NCBI RefSeq assembly: GCF_041468085.1
Contig: NZ_CP121015.1
Location: 186,001-250,000 of the forward strand
From: Tistrella mobilis
GTDB taxonomy: Bacteria; Pseudomonadota; Alphaproteobacteria; Tistrellales; Tistrellaceae
Length of the DNA: 64,000 nucleotides
Direction of reading: 5' to 3'
The notes beneath the pieces were generated by a model. It made no database searches and was not told the origin of the DNA. It was given only the letters and a program-made list of their open reading frames with translations. This document shows, piece after piece, positions 1-8,241 of this stretch. Positions within the stretch are counted from its first letter, which is position 1. Every line of letters starts with the position of its first letter. Made by a program: the position numbers and the translations under genes.

Positions 1-105
1 GTCGCCGAGCGGCTGGGCATCAGCCGGAACATGGTGGAGAAGCACGTCATCCGCGCCATGCGCCATTTCCGCGACCGCCTGGACGCCGCCGGCCATGACG
101 GCTGA
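1..105 (+). CDS. fecI: FecI-type ECF sigma factor, C-terminal fragment
   Basis: Only the last 34 codons lie in the window; the gene enters from the left edge in frame 1 and stops with TGA at 103-105. The readable tail (VAERLGISRNMVEKHVIRAM and on) is the sigma-4 helix-turn-helix recognition segment typical of FecI-like extracytoplasmic-function sigma factors, which direct RNA polymerase to TonB-receptor promoters. FecR follows 116 bp downstream on the same strand, which is the usual regulator/anti-sigma pairing. The family assignment is known from this motif and the neighbour; the target promoter was not identified. Confidence 0.85.
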   Translation, partial: VAERLGISRNMVEKHVIRAMRHFRDRLDAAGHDG

Positions 106-221
106 GCCGGTGCCACCCGCCGGTTGCTTGCGGTGATCCGGACCTTCCGCTAGAACTTGGAGCCGCCGGACCCGCGCCCCTGCGCCGGGTCCGCCACCAG
201 AAGGGCGGCGACGACGAGGGC

Positions 222-1259
222 ATGGCCGGCGAGCATTCCTCTTCCCAAGGCGACGGACATGACGGCCGGCCCGCTCCTGTCGACGAGGAGCAGGGATGGG
301 AACTCTATGCCCGCGCAACGTCCGGCGACGACCCCGACGGTGCGGCGGCCCGCGCCTGGGCCGGCTGGCGACGCCTTTCCCCCGATCATGAAGCCATTGC
401 CCGCCGGATCGAGAGCGTGTGGTCCGATGCCGACGCCCTGGCGGTGGAGGTGGCCGGCCGGCCGGCGGCGATGCGCACACCCGGCCGGCCGCGGCCGCAG
501 CGCCGGCGATCGGCGCTGAAGGCGCTGGCCGCCTCTGTGCTGATGGCGGCGGTGATCGGCTATGGCGCCCTCGCCACCCGCGGCCACTGGCAGGGGGCGA
601 TCCTGAACCTGACCCACGACGTGGCGACCGGGGTGGGGGAGCGCCGCGAACTGCTGCTGGCCGATGGCAGCCGGATGGTTCTGGACGCCGCCTCGGCGGT
701 GGATCTTGCCATGGCGGGCGACCGGCGCGACGTGATCCTGGCCCGCGGCCGGCTGCTGGTCGAGGTGGCGCGCGATCCCGACCGCCCCTTCACCGTGACC
801 GCGGGCACCGTCCGCGCCCTGGTGCTGGGCACCGGTTTCACGGTGGAGCGCCGGCCGAGCGGGACGGTCTCGGTCGCGGTTCTGCACGGCCGGGTGCAGG
901 TGGCGGTTCCCCATGAGCCACGGCAGGACCCCGGCCGCTATCAGCTGGGGCCGGGCGACCGGCTGACCTTCGGCCATGGCGAGATGGCGCTGGACCGGAT
1001 CGATCCCGACCGCATCGCCGCCTGGACCCGCGGCGTGCTGCTGATCGACGGCCGCCGGCTGGAGGATGCGGTGGCGATGATCGATGCCCATCGCGGCGGC
1101 GCCAGCTTCATCCCCGATCCGGATCTTGCGGCAATGCGGGTGAGCGCCAGCCTCAACCTGGATGGCGGCGGTGATGCCGCGCTCGATCGCCTGGCGGCGG
1201 CGCTGGGCCTGGCCGTGCACCGCCTGCCGGGCGGGCCGGTGGTGATCACGCGGCGCTGA
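222..1259 (+). CDS. fecR: FecR-family anti-sigma / transmembrane signal transducer
   Basis: A 345-aa protein with the FecR layout. The cytoplasmic N-terminus contains the DUF4880-like stretch with ARAWAGWRRLSPDHEAIARR near residues 45-65. One transmembrane helix lies at about 102-124 (ALKALAASVLMAAVIGYGAL). A periplasmic FecR domain at about 135-235 carries GVGERRELLLADGSRMVLDA and the characteristic VRALVLGTGFTVERR. The C-terminal region, about 275-345, resembles an STN fold and should contact the N-terminal signalling domain of a TonB receptor. Family role: holds or activates FecI according to whether the receptor is loaded with ferric siderophore. ATG 222 is the first plausible start but has only a weak ribosome-binding site (GAGGGC). 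The cognate receptor is not next door; the nearest STN-bearing receptor is about 12.7 kb downstream. Confidence 0.93.
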   Translation: MAGEHSSSQGDGHDGRPAPVDEEQGWELYARATSGDDPDGAAARAWAGWRRLSPDHEAIARRIESVWSDADALAVEVAGRPAAMRTPGRPRPQRRRSALKALAASVLMAAVIGYGALATRGHWQGAILNLTHDVATGVGERRELLLADGSRMVLDAASAVDLAMAGDRRDVILARGRLLVEVARDPDRPFTVTAGTVRALVLGTGFTVERRPSGTVSVAVLHGRVQVAVPHEPRQDPGRYQLGPGDRLTFGHGEMALDRIDPDRIAAWTRGVLLIDGRRLEDAVAMIDAHRGGASFIPDPDLAAMRVSASLNLDGGGDAALDRLAAALGLAVHRLPGGPVVITRR

Positions 1260-1566
1260 GCGGCGCCATCGGTCTCCATTTCTCTCACTAAAATAATGAG
1301 CACGTTTAAACATGAAGCACGGGCAAGGGCTTGCGCGTTGTTATTCATACGCTCTATAAGGGTGTCAAACTTTCATTATGCCCCGATAAAGAGATAAAGC
1401 ATGATGAAAAAGATGTCATGCGGCGCAGATTTTTCTCCCGACGATTGATTACGATAGTATGTATAAGTGATGACGTGAGAATGTGCGTGCATGACGTGGG
1501 TTTTCAAAACTCTCGTTTCAGGCCATCATTCTTGCACCTACCAATAGGCTGGGGCGAAGGTTGCCG
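1260..1566 (+). promoter_or_regulatory. AT-rich leader between fecR and the tubulin-like operon
   Basis: Roughly 300 bp without a convincing gene. From about 1290 to 1555 the composition is visibly richer in A and T than anything else in the first 20 kb, with runs such as aaaataatgagcacgttt and gatgaaaaagatgt. A short reading frame crosses the region but has no Shine-Dalgarno sequence, has atypical composition and overlaps the next gene's start, so it is not called. The stretch ends with GAAGG at 1556-1560, the ribosome-binding site of the tubulin-like gene. It must hold the promoter of the eight-gene operon and possibly a junction left by insertion of that operon. Confidence 0.6.
1331..1360 (+). 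promoter_or_regulatory. Candidate sigma-70-like promoter
   Basis: TTGCGC at 1331-1336 and TATAAG at 1355-1360 are separated by 18 bp inside the AT-rich leader. This is the best spaced -35/-10 pair I could find upstream of the tubulin-like operon. It would leave a 5' untranslated region of about 200 nt. The -35 match is only partial, so this is a suggestion from spacing and composition. Confidence 0.3.
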
Positions 1567-4566
1567 ATGGCTAATCATTTCGTAATCGGTATCGGTGGTA
1601 CCGGCGGTCGCGTTATCAGATCGTTACGTAAGCGAATCTTCCAGGATTTCGGCGGCCACCGGATCCCGGATATCGGCCTGGAGTACCTGTATGTCGACTC
1701 CAGCGACGAGATGATGAGCCTGAACGACAGGAGCTGGGAGGTACTGGGCACCAATGTCCAGCTGCCGCCGGCCAGTCAGTTGAGGATCGGGCAGCAGGAG
1801 CTGCAGGCCCGCCTGAACAACATTCAGAACTATCCGGGGCTTCAGCCGTGGATCGGCGAGCGCAAGGTGTGGCGGCTGGTTCCGGCCAATGTGGTCAATG
1901 CCGGCGCCGGCGGCCAGCGCCGGCGGCTGGGGCGGTTTCTCTTCGCCTGCAACGGCGAAGCTTTCCGCGAGAAGGTCAGGCATCTGACCCGCGAACTGAC
2001 CCAGCGCCACCAGCAGACCGGCGTGACCTATCATGTGGTCTGCGGCCTGGCCGGCGGCACCGGCGGTGGTGCCATCGTCGACGTGATCGCCCAGCTGATC
2101 GCCAATTCCGCCAGCCACCACGACCGGGTGATCGTCTATGCGATTCTGCCCGATGCCAATCCGCCCGCCAACTGGGACAGCGGTTCCTATCATGCCAACG
2201 GCTATGCCGCGCTGATGGAGCTGAACGCGATGATGCTGGGCCAGTACCAGCCCTATGACGTCTGCGGGTCCGGCCGGCGGATCAACTGTCGGGACAGCCG
2301 CTTCAAGGGCGTCTACGTCGTCACCAACGAGAACGAGCAGGGCCGGACGATCAATGTCCAGCATGAACTGCCCGTGATCGTGTCGGACTATCTGTTCGAC
2401 AAGATCACCTCGGTGGGCGAATCGCCCGTCGAATCGCTGGAAAATCACGGGGCCAATCCCGAAACCATTCCGGGAAGCGACGTCCCCGCGCGGGCACGGA
2501 ATTTCTATGCCTTCGGCATCAAGCGCGTGGCGGTGCCCGAGGAAGAGATCACCGAATATCTCAGCTATCGCTTTGCCCTGAGCGCCCTGAACCAGCTGGT
2601 CTACAACAACTGGAGCGACACGGCCGGCTATCGCAACGAAGCGCGGGCGCTGAATTACGACCAGATCGTGCGCGACCCCGACAATCAGGGCCGCTGGCGG
2701 ATCACCAGCGATCATTTCGCCGGCGTGGCCCCCGTGCTGGCACAGGATTTCGAAGCCAAGCGCACCCGCCACTGGCAGGACACCATCCCCGACGAATGGC
2801 AGCAGTTCAGCGCCCGGGTGGCGCCGGTCGTGGCCGAGCTGGACCATGCCGAAACCTTCGGCGAACTTCGGACGCAGTTCGAGGCCCATTACCGCCTGGG
2901 ATATCGCCGCGAAGGTGTGGGGGGCTATTACGAGGTCCGCGGCAACGGCCGGATGGAAACGGCGCGTCTGCTGGTCCGGGATATCGAGCGCGAGCTGCTG
3001 GACAACTGGCACAGCGGTTTGTATTCGCTGACCGAGATCCTGACGATCGTTCAGCGCCTGCGGGCCGATATCGACGATCGGTTGTCGCGCAGTGACGGCG
3101 TGATTGTGCAGATCCGCGGCGATGTCGGCGACGCCGAGGCGGCCTGTGCGGCCGAGCTGACGGCCTGGGGCCGGCTGGGGCTGATCGGCCGGCGGCTGCA
3201 GTGGCGGGGCATCTTCGAGCGCTACACCCAAAGCTGCATCGATCTTTACACCGCCCGGACCAAGCTGGAGGCGACGCGGTATGCGCAGGATCTGATGCGG
3301 CAGACCATCAACGAACTGAACGCGCTGGAAGGCAGCCTGCGCCGTGTCCGGACCCGGTTCGACGACGAGATGGAGCAGCTGGGCAGGGAAATCGCCGCCC
3401 GTCTGAACGATCCGCAGGCCGGCGACCTGAAGAACATCTTCGTGAAGTTCTACGAGCCCGAGCCGGTGAGGGAGGTCGTGAGGCGGCTGTGCATCAACCA
3501 GGCCACCATGAATGTGCTGGCGCAGGCGGTGCGGGAAGCCCTTCTGGGCGTCGAGCGCCTGGGCGAGGATCCGCGGCTGGAACGTCTGAACGAGGCGCTG
3601 GCCCACGGTGCCCTGTCGGGTGTGGTGCGCCAGGTGGCCGCCAGCCAGGCCAAGGCCGCCCACGACCTGAACGTGGCACTGGATCGTGACCGGATCCTGA
3701 ACGTCTCGCTGATCCGGCGGCTGCGCGACCGGTTCGGCAACAGAGGAGATGAGGGGCTGACCCGGTTCTGTGTCGATCTGGTCAATGCCGCCGGGGTGTT
3801 CGCCCCCTTCAGCCTGGTGGAACGCGGCAAGGTGGGCCGGGATGCCGGCGCCGAGGATGGGGAGAGGATGGTGACCAGCACCATCATCGTCAACCGACCC
3901 GACGAGCCCGATCATGCCGAATTCCTGGCCCGGCTGGACGCGGCGTTCCGCGCGGCGAGCACCAGCGTGCTGCCGCCGCAAGCCTACAGCGCCCGGCCGC
4001 ACGAATTGTCGATCGTGTCGTTCATCGGCAATTTCCCCGTGCGGCATCTGGCGATTCTACCGCTGCTGCGCGATCGCTATCGGGACCGGCTGAGGGCACA
4101 GGGCGATCTGGGCCGGCTGGAGCTGCACACCGAAGATGCGGCGGCGGACCTGCCCGATCTGTTCATTGCAGGTGCGGGCGGCTTGAACAGCCTGCCCTGG
4201 CTGATCACCGCCTGGCAGCTGGGGGTGTTGAGAGAGATCACCAACGGCCGCGGCGTCAGGGAGGTGGTGGCGGAGACCACCCGTGACGACGGCCTGCCCA
4301 ATGACGACATCGTGCTGGGCCGCAACCGTTTTACCGCCCACGAGCTGATCCGCCCCCGTGAACTGGTGCAGCTTCGTAATCACTGCCAGCGGCTGCTGGC
4401 CCGTGACTATCGTCATGTCGATGCGCGGCAGGAGCTGCGCGACGGCGTGCTGACCTGGCTGGAAGAGCTTGAAGCCGCTGAACCCGACGGCCGGCGCAGC
4501 GACGCCTATATCCTTCACCGCGCCGCGGCGACGGAGATCTTCGACCGGATTCTGACGGTGGAGTGA
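1567..4566 (+). CDS. Tubulin-like GTPase-domain protein (Tubulin_2 type, about 1000 aa)
   Basis: A 999-aa protein starting at ATG 1567, placed 6 nt after GAAGG; a TTG two codons earlier is less likely. The N-terminus opens with a beta strand and glycine loop, VIGIGGTGGRVIRSLRK (residues 6-22). The tubulin/FtsZ signature loop follows at about 160-170 as GLAGGTGGGAIVDV, the equivalent of GGGTGTG. Acidic VDSSDE around 45 fits the next nucleotide-contacting loop. The remaining ~700 residues are largely helical and charged and unlike FtsZ. This matches the large bacterial Tubulin_2 family (Pfam PF13809), whose function is essentially unknown. It lacks a signal peptide, so it is cytoplasmic. It is the first gene of an operon that otherwise encodes membrane, periplasmic and lipoprotein parts, suggesting a cytoplasmic GTP-dependent scaffold or switch for an envelope complex (inference). 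Confidence 0.85.
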   Translation: MANHFVIGIGGTGGRVIRSLRKRIFQDFGGHRIPDIGLEYLYVDSSDEMMSLNDRSWEVLGTNVQLPPASQLRIGQQELQARLNNIQNYPGLQPWIGERKVWRLVPANVVNAGAGGQRRRLGRFLFACNGEAFREKVRHLTRELTQRHQQTGVTYHVVCGLAGGTGGGAIVDVIAQLIANSASHHDRVIVYAILPDANPPANWDSGSYHANGYAALMELNAMMLGQYQPYDVCGSGRRINCRDSRFKGVYVVTNENEQGRTINVQHELPVIVSDYLFDKITSVGESPVESLENHGANPETIPGSDVPARARNFYAFGIKRVAVPEEEITEYLSYRFALSALNQLVYNNWSDTAGYRNEARALNYDQIVRDPDNQGRWRITSDHFAGVAPVLAQDFEAKRTRHWQDTIPDEWQQFSARVAPVVAELDHAETFGELRTQFEAHYRLGYRREGVGGYYEVRGNGRMETARLLVRDIERELLDNWHSGLYSLTEILTIVQRLRADIDDRLSRSDGVIVQIRGDVGDAEAACAAELTAWGRLGLIGRRLQWRGIFERYTQSCIDLYTARTKLEATRYAQDLMRQTINELNALEGSLRRVRTRFDDEMEQLGREIAARLNDPQAGDLKNIFVKFYEPEPVREVVRRLCINQATMNVLAQAVREALLGVERLGEDPRLERLNEALAHGALSGVVRQVAASQAKAAHDLNVALDRDRILNVSLIRRLRDRFGNRGDEGLTRFCVDLVNAAGVFAPFSLVERGKVGRDAGAEDGERMVTSTIIVNRPDEPDHAEFLARLDAAFRAASTSVLPPQAYSARPHELSIVSFIGNFPVRHLAILPLLRDRYRDRLRAQGDLGRLELHTEDAAADLPDLFIAGAGGLNSLPWLITAWQLGVLREITNGRGVREVVAETTRDDGLPNDDIVLGRNRFTAHELIRPRELVQLRNHCQRLLARDYRHVDARQELRDGVLTWLEELEAAEPDGRRSDAYILHRAAATEIFDRILTVE

Positions 4567-4569
4567 CGC

Positions 4570-5367
4570 ATGGCGCGGGGTCCGAGTAAGTGGGTGAAGT
4601 GTGTTAACCCGAATCCATTGCCTTCGGGCGCCCTATGCCAGAAGGCCTCATCAGGCAAGCCGTTCCAGACCAGCGCCGACAGTGATTTCTGCCCCGACTG
4701 TGGCGATTACCTGATCCCGGCACCCCAGAAGAACGACCCGCTGCAGATTATGCGGCGGTTTCTGAAGGGGGCAGGCCTGATTTATGCCCTGGGAGGGCTG
4801 ATCGCCGCAACGACGATCGTCGGCGGGGTGCTGCTGTGGCGTGGGGGTCTGGGGCAGCTGTGCCTGTTCGATTGCGGGCCGCCGCCCCTGACCTGCAAGA
4901 CCCCCCTGGAAGAACGTGGCGTCGCCATCGCCGCCCTGGCGAAGAGGCCGGATCTGGACGCTGCGGACGCCCGCCGCACCGCGCTCCTGCTCAGGGACGA
5001 GTGCGGCGATCCGGGATCGGCGATGCACTTGCTGTGGATCGCGGCCAGACATGGCGACACGGCGGCGGTGCTGGACGTCGCCCAGACCTATGATCCGACC
5101 CGGACCGGGAGCAGCGGCGTGCCTAAAGCCGAGCCGGCCTATCTCTGGTATCGCTGCGCCCTGAACTATCCCGAGCAGGCCGCCGCGGCTGCCCGAGGGC
5201 TGGCCAATCTCAAGGCATGGGTGACCGCGCATGTGAACAATCCGGAAGGCAAGAGTGCGGTCCTGCCGCAGGCCGCGGCTTATGACCTGCTGGACGGATG
5301 GAAGGACACGTCCGCTCCGCCCGATGCGTGCATATCTGCCCATGACCAGGCCGATCGAGGGGAGTGA
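4570..5367 (+). CDS. Zinc-ribbon, single-TM, Sel1-like repeat protein
   Basis: A 265-aa protein starting 3 nt after the tubulin-like gene stops, with GGAG 8 nt upstream of the ATG. The N-terminus has a metal-ribbon pattern: Cys11, Cys23, then FCPDC near 41-44. A basic stretch precedes one transmembrane helix at about 62-90 (LIYALGGLIAATTIVGGVLL). The rest is a helical, presumably periplasmic domain with a Sel1-like repeat (AMHLLWIAARHGDTAAVLDV, then AYLWYRCALN). The likely topology is cytoplasmic ribbon and periplasmic helical repeats, which would let it join the cytoplasmic tubulin-like protein to the exported vWA protein encoded next (inference). I do not recognise it as a named family. Confidence 0.8.
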   Translation: MARGPSKWVKCVNPNPLPSGALCQKASSGKPFQTSADSDFCPDCGDYLIPAPQKNDPLQIMRRFLKGAGLIYALGGLIAATTIVGGVLLWRGGLGQLCLFDCGPPPLTCKTPLEERGVAIAALAKRPDLDAADARRTALLLRDECGDPGSAMHLLWIAARHGDTAAVLDVAQTYDPTRTGSSGVPKAEPAYLWYRCALNYPEQAAAAARGLANLKAWVTAHVNNPEGKSAVLPQAAAYDLLDGWKDTSAPPDACISAHDQADRGE

Positions 5368-5374
5368 CCGGCGC

Positions 5375-7507
5375 ATGACGATGATCCGTTCGGCCCCCGC
5401 GGCCGCGCCGGTGCGCCATCTGACCCTGGTCCATCTGGCTCTGGCTCATCTGGCCCTGGCTCATCTGGCCCTGGCCCTGTTCGTGATCGCCCTGCTGTCG
5501 CCCGAGATCGCCCGGGCACAATCTGCGACGGCGGGCGGGCCACTGACCGAGATTGAAGGCTCGGATTTCTATCAGCGGGTGCTGTCCCTGCCCGGTGCCG
5601 AACTGCATCGCAGCCCGGATACCGCGACGACCACTGGCCGCCGCCCGCCGGTGTTCTCGGTCTATTACGTCTATGGGCACAGCCAGGTCCGCGGGCAGGA
5701 CTGGGTAGAGGTGGCGGACAATATCTATGGTGACGGACGGGCCTGGCTGCCGGCGGACCTGACCGTGCCCTGGTCGACCATGCTGGTGATGGAATACGCC
5801 CCGGTCGGCCAGCGGGGCCCGTTGCTGTTCTTCGAAGAGCCCGAAGCGGTGAACGCGGTGCTGAGGGCCCGTGACAGGGAGAGGATCGTAAACAATCTGA
5901 TCGAGGCCGCGCGCCAGGGGCGTGGCGAAGACGGCGTTCTGTCCTTCGAGGAAACCGGCGGTGTTGTGGGTGGCGCCCGGGCCACCGAGGCGGGCTATCT
6001 GATGCCGGTGCTGAGCTTCCAGCGCAGCAGAAAACTCGGCGTCCAGCTGTTGGAGATCGCCAGCCTGAACCGTCACGCCGGCCCCCCACCGCCGCCGCCC
6101 TCGGTGAAAACCTGCGACGGAACCCTTATACCGACGACGGACGAAAGGGCGGCGCTTCGCCATATCCGGACCGGCATCGTGTTCGTGGTCGACACCACCA
6201 TCTCGATGGGCCCCTATATCGAGCGGCTGAGAGAAGCGGTGCAGATCGCCCATGACGAGCTGAAGGCGGTCGGCCTTCTTGACCGGACCAGTTTCGGGCT
6301 GATCGCCTATCGCAACGATATGAGCCGCGAGCCGCAGAAATCGCAGCTGGAATATGTCACCCGGGTGTTCCAGCCGTTGACATGCGGCGCAGAGCCGGGC
6401 CGCCTGCTGGATCGGATGGGGGCCGTGAAGCCGGCGCGCGTATCCACCCGCAGCTTCAGCGAGGACGCCATCGCCGGCCTTTACGAGGCGCTGGGTGGGC
6501 AGAATGCCGATCTCGGACCCGCGGAGCGGATGGTCTGGGAGGATGCCGACGCCCGGTTCATCTTCCTGATCACCGATGCCGGCGCCCTGCCGGCGGGCGA
6601 TCCGCAGTCGAAGTATCCGGGCGTCGATCTGGCCGCCATCCACGCCGATGCCGCCGGGAAGGATGTGACCATCTTTCCGATTCACCTGATCTCGAAAGAG
6701 GCCCAGGCCCGGAACAATGTCGGGCCTGCAACCGAGCAGTACCGTCTTCTCGCCATGGATCAGGGGCAGACGAACAACTACAAATCCGTCGCGGCCGACG
6801 ATGTCGAGATGTACGACAAGATCATTCGAGAGGCCATCGGCGAGGTCATCACGACCGTGAAAAAGTGGGAGAGGGGAGAGAAGCTGACGCAGCTTTCCGT
6901 GCCGCTGAACCCCGATCCCGAGACCCAGCCGATCGGCGATCTGATCGTCAACAAGATGTTCAATGTTCAGCAGCGCTTCCTGGGGCGGGTTCAGGGGGGC
7001 AGGGCCCCGCAGTTCTTCGAGGCCTGGGCGGCGGACCAGGATCTGGCCAATCCCGACCGGATGGCCTTAAGGGCATCGGTCTTTCTGACCCGCAACCAGC
7101 TGAACGCGCTGGGGCAGGAGCTGGAAGCCGTTGTTCTGGAGGCGCAGGCCGGGGGTGCCGACCCCAGCCAAGTGCTCGATGCCATACAAAGCGTGAGCGC
7201 CAGAACCGCGGTGGACCCCAATCTGAACGGGCAGCCCAAGCTTTCACGCGAGAAGCTGCAGGCCTTTCTGAATCGGCTGCCCTACACACCCCAGCTGCTG
7301 AACCTGACGCTGCAGGACTGGCTGAATATGGGGACGCAGCCCCAGACGGCGATTCTCGGCAGCATCAAGTATAAGTTGAACGCCTATCGCGAACTGAGCG
7401 CATCGGACTGCTGGACAGATATGACGCCGCGGATCCCCGGCCAGCCGTTCAGGCGGGGCGACCCAGGGCTGGAGGTCTGCGCCGTCAGCCTGGAGCGGTT
7501 GCCCTGA
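5375..7507 (+). CDS. Exported von Willebrand factor A protein with SH3-like region
   Basis: A 710-aa protein. ATG 5375 was chosen because GAGGGGAGT lies just upstream and the previous gene stops at 5367. Residues about 14-45 form a signal peptide or anchor ending in PEIARAQ. An SH3-like region follows (about 55-140: WVEVADNIYGDGRAWLPADL). The vWA domain spans about 265-470. Its metal site begins VFVVDTTISMG with Asp273, a DxTxS variant of DxSxS, and later strands FGLIAYRNDM and FIFLITDAGA fit the fold. The C-terminal ~200 residues are helical and unassigned. The domain resembles the periplasmic vWA half of the T6SS kinase PpkA, but no kinase domain is present. The gene overlaps the ABC ATPase start by 1 nt (TGATG), so production is coupled. 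Confidence 0.85.
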   Translation: MTMIRSAPAAAPVRHLTLVHLALAHLALAHLALALFVIALLSPEIARAQSATAGGPLTEIEGSDFYQRVLSLPGAELHRSPDTATTTGRRPPVFSVYYVYGHSQVRGQDWVEVADNIYGDGRAWLPADLTVPWSTMLVMEYAPVGQRGPLLFFEEPEAVNAVLRARDRERIVNNLIEAARQGRGEDGVLSFEETGGVVGGARATEAGYLMPVLSFQRSRKLGVQLLEIASLNRHAGPPPPPPSVKTCDGTLIPTTDERAALRHIRTGIVFVVDTTISMGPYIERLREAVQIAHDELKAVGLLDRTSFGLIAYRNDMSREPQKSQLEYVTRVFQPLTCGAEPGRLLDRMGAVKPARVSTRSFSEDAIAGLYEALGGQNADLGPAERMVWEDADARFIFLITDAGALPAGDPQSKYPGVDLAAIHADAAGKDVTIFPIHLISKEAQARNNVGPATEQYRLLAMDQGQTNNYKSVAADDVEMYDKIIREAIGEVITTVKKWERGEKLTQLSVPLNPDPETQPIGDLIVNKMFNVQQRFLGRVQGGRAPQFFEAWAADQDLANPDRMALRASVFLTRNQLNALGQELEAVVLEAQAGGADPSQVLDAIQSVSARTAVDPNLNGQPKLSREKLQAFLNRLPYTPQLLNLTLQDWLNMGTQPQTAILGSIKYKLNAYRELSASDCWTDMTPRIPGQPFRRGDPGLEVCAVSLERLP
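5417..5476 (+). repeat. 15-bp minisatellite in the vWA signal peptide, four copies
   Basis: Four adjacent 15-bp units, each a variant of catctggccctggct, encode HLTLV-HLALA-HLALA-HLALA in the hydrophobic core of the signal sequence. The period is a multiple of three, so copy-number change would lengthen or shorten the hydrophobic core without a frameshift. Confidence 0.9.
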
Positions 7508-8241
7508 TGTCGGCTGCGCCGGTGTTCCACCTGCAGGGTGTGGTTGCAGAGCGTCGCTCGGGCCGGGCGGTGTTCGAGGTGGAGATCGCTGAGATGTCGC
7601 TGGCCCCGGGAGAGGTGGTGGCGGTCACCGGCGCCAGCGGCTGCGGCAAGAGCACGCTGCTCGACATCCTGGCCTTCATTCTGCCGCCGCTGAGGGTGGA
7701 GACGGGCTTCGTGTTCAGGCCGCGCGTCGGCCCGCCGGTCGATGTCGCCGCCCTGGCCCGTCGCCGGGGGCTGGACCGGTTGACCGCCCTGCGCCGGCGC
7801 CATGTCGGATATGTGCCGCAGGTGGGCGGCCTGCTGCCCTATCTGGACGTGCGCCGCAATGTGATGCTGAGCCCGGCCCTGCTGGGCCAGCGGCGCGTGG
7901 CCGAGGTTCTGGCCCTGATCGACCGGTTGGGCATCACCCCGCAGCTGGACAAGTGCCCGGCCGACCTGTCGGTGGGGGAACGCCAGCGCGTGGCGATCGC
8001 CCGGGCACTGGCCCATGGCCCGGATGTGGTGATCGCCGACGAGCCGACGGCGGCGCTGGACCCCGAGAATGCCGATCTGGTGTTGAGCCTGTTCGTCGAC
8101 GAGGCGCGCCGCAACGGCGTGACCGCGATTATCGCCACCCATGACTGGGATCGCGTGGACCGGTTGGGGCTGCGGCGCATTCCACATGCCATGGTCCCCA
8201 CCGAACGGGAGGGGGTGGTGCGCGCCCGGTTCGGAACATGA
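7507..8241 (+). CDS. LolD/MacB-type ABC transporter ATPase (TagT-like)
   Basis: A 244-aa stand-alone ATPase with all motifs: Walker A GASGCGKST (about 42-50), Q-loop region YVPQVGG, signature LSVGERQRVAIARAL, Walker B VVIADEPTAALDP and the H-loop IIATHDWD. Length and the VGERQR signature fit the LolD/MacB/FtsE group, which powers mechanotransmission through FtsX-like permeases rather than classical solute transport. It overlaps the vWA gene by 1 nt and the permease gene by 4 nt. Beside a SUMF-fold protein and a lipoprotein it matches the TagT position in TagQRST systems (inference from context). Confidence 0.92.
   Translation: MSAAPVFHLQGVVAERRSGRAVFEVEIAEMSLAPGEVVAVTGASGCGKSTLLDILAFILPPLRVETGFVFRPRVGPPVDVAALARRRGLDRLTALRRRHVGYVPQVGGLLPYLDVRRNVMLSPALLGQRRVAEVLALIDRLGITPQLDKCPADLSVGERQRVAIARALAHGPDVVIADEPTAALDPENADLVLSLFVDEARRNGVTAIIATHDWDRVDRLGLRRIPHAMVPTEREGVVRARFGT

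Noticed and set aside
1331-1585. Short open frame in the AT-rich leader that overlaps the tubulin-like start
   Set aside because: No ribosome-binding site, unusual start codon, no recognisable protein pattern, composition unlike any other gene here.
1567-4566. Housekeeping FtsZ or plasmid TubZ
   Set aside because: Twice the length, with a C-terminal 700 residues unlike either and no dcw or replication genes nearby; the Tubulin_2-like assignment fits better.
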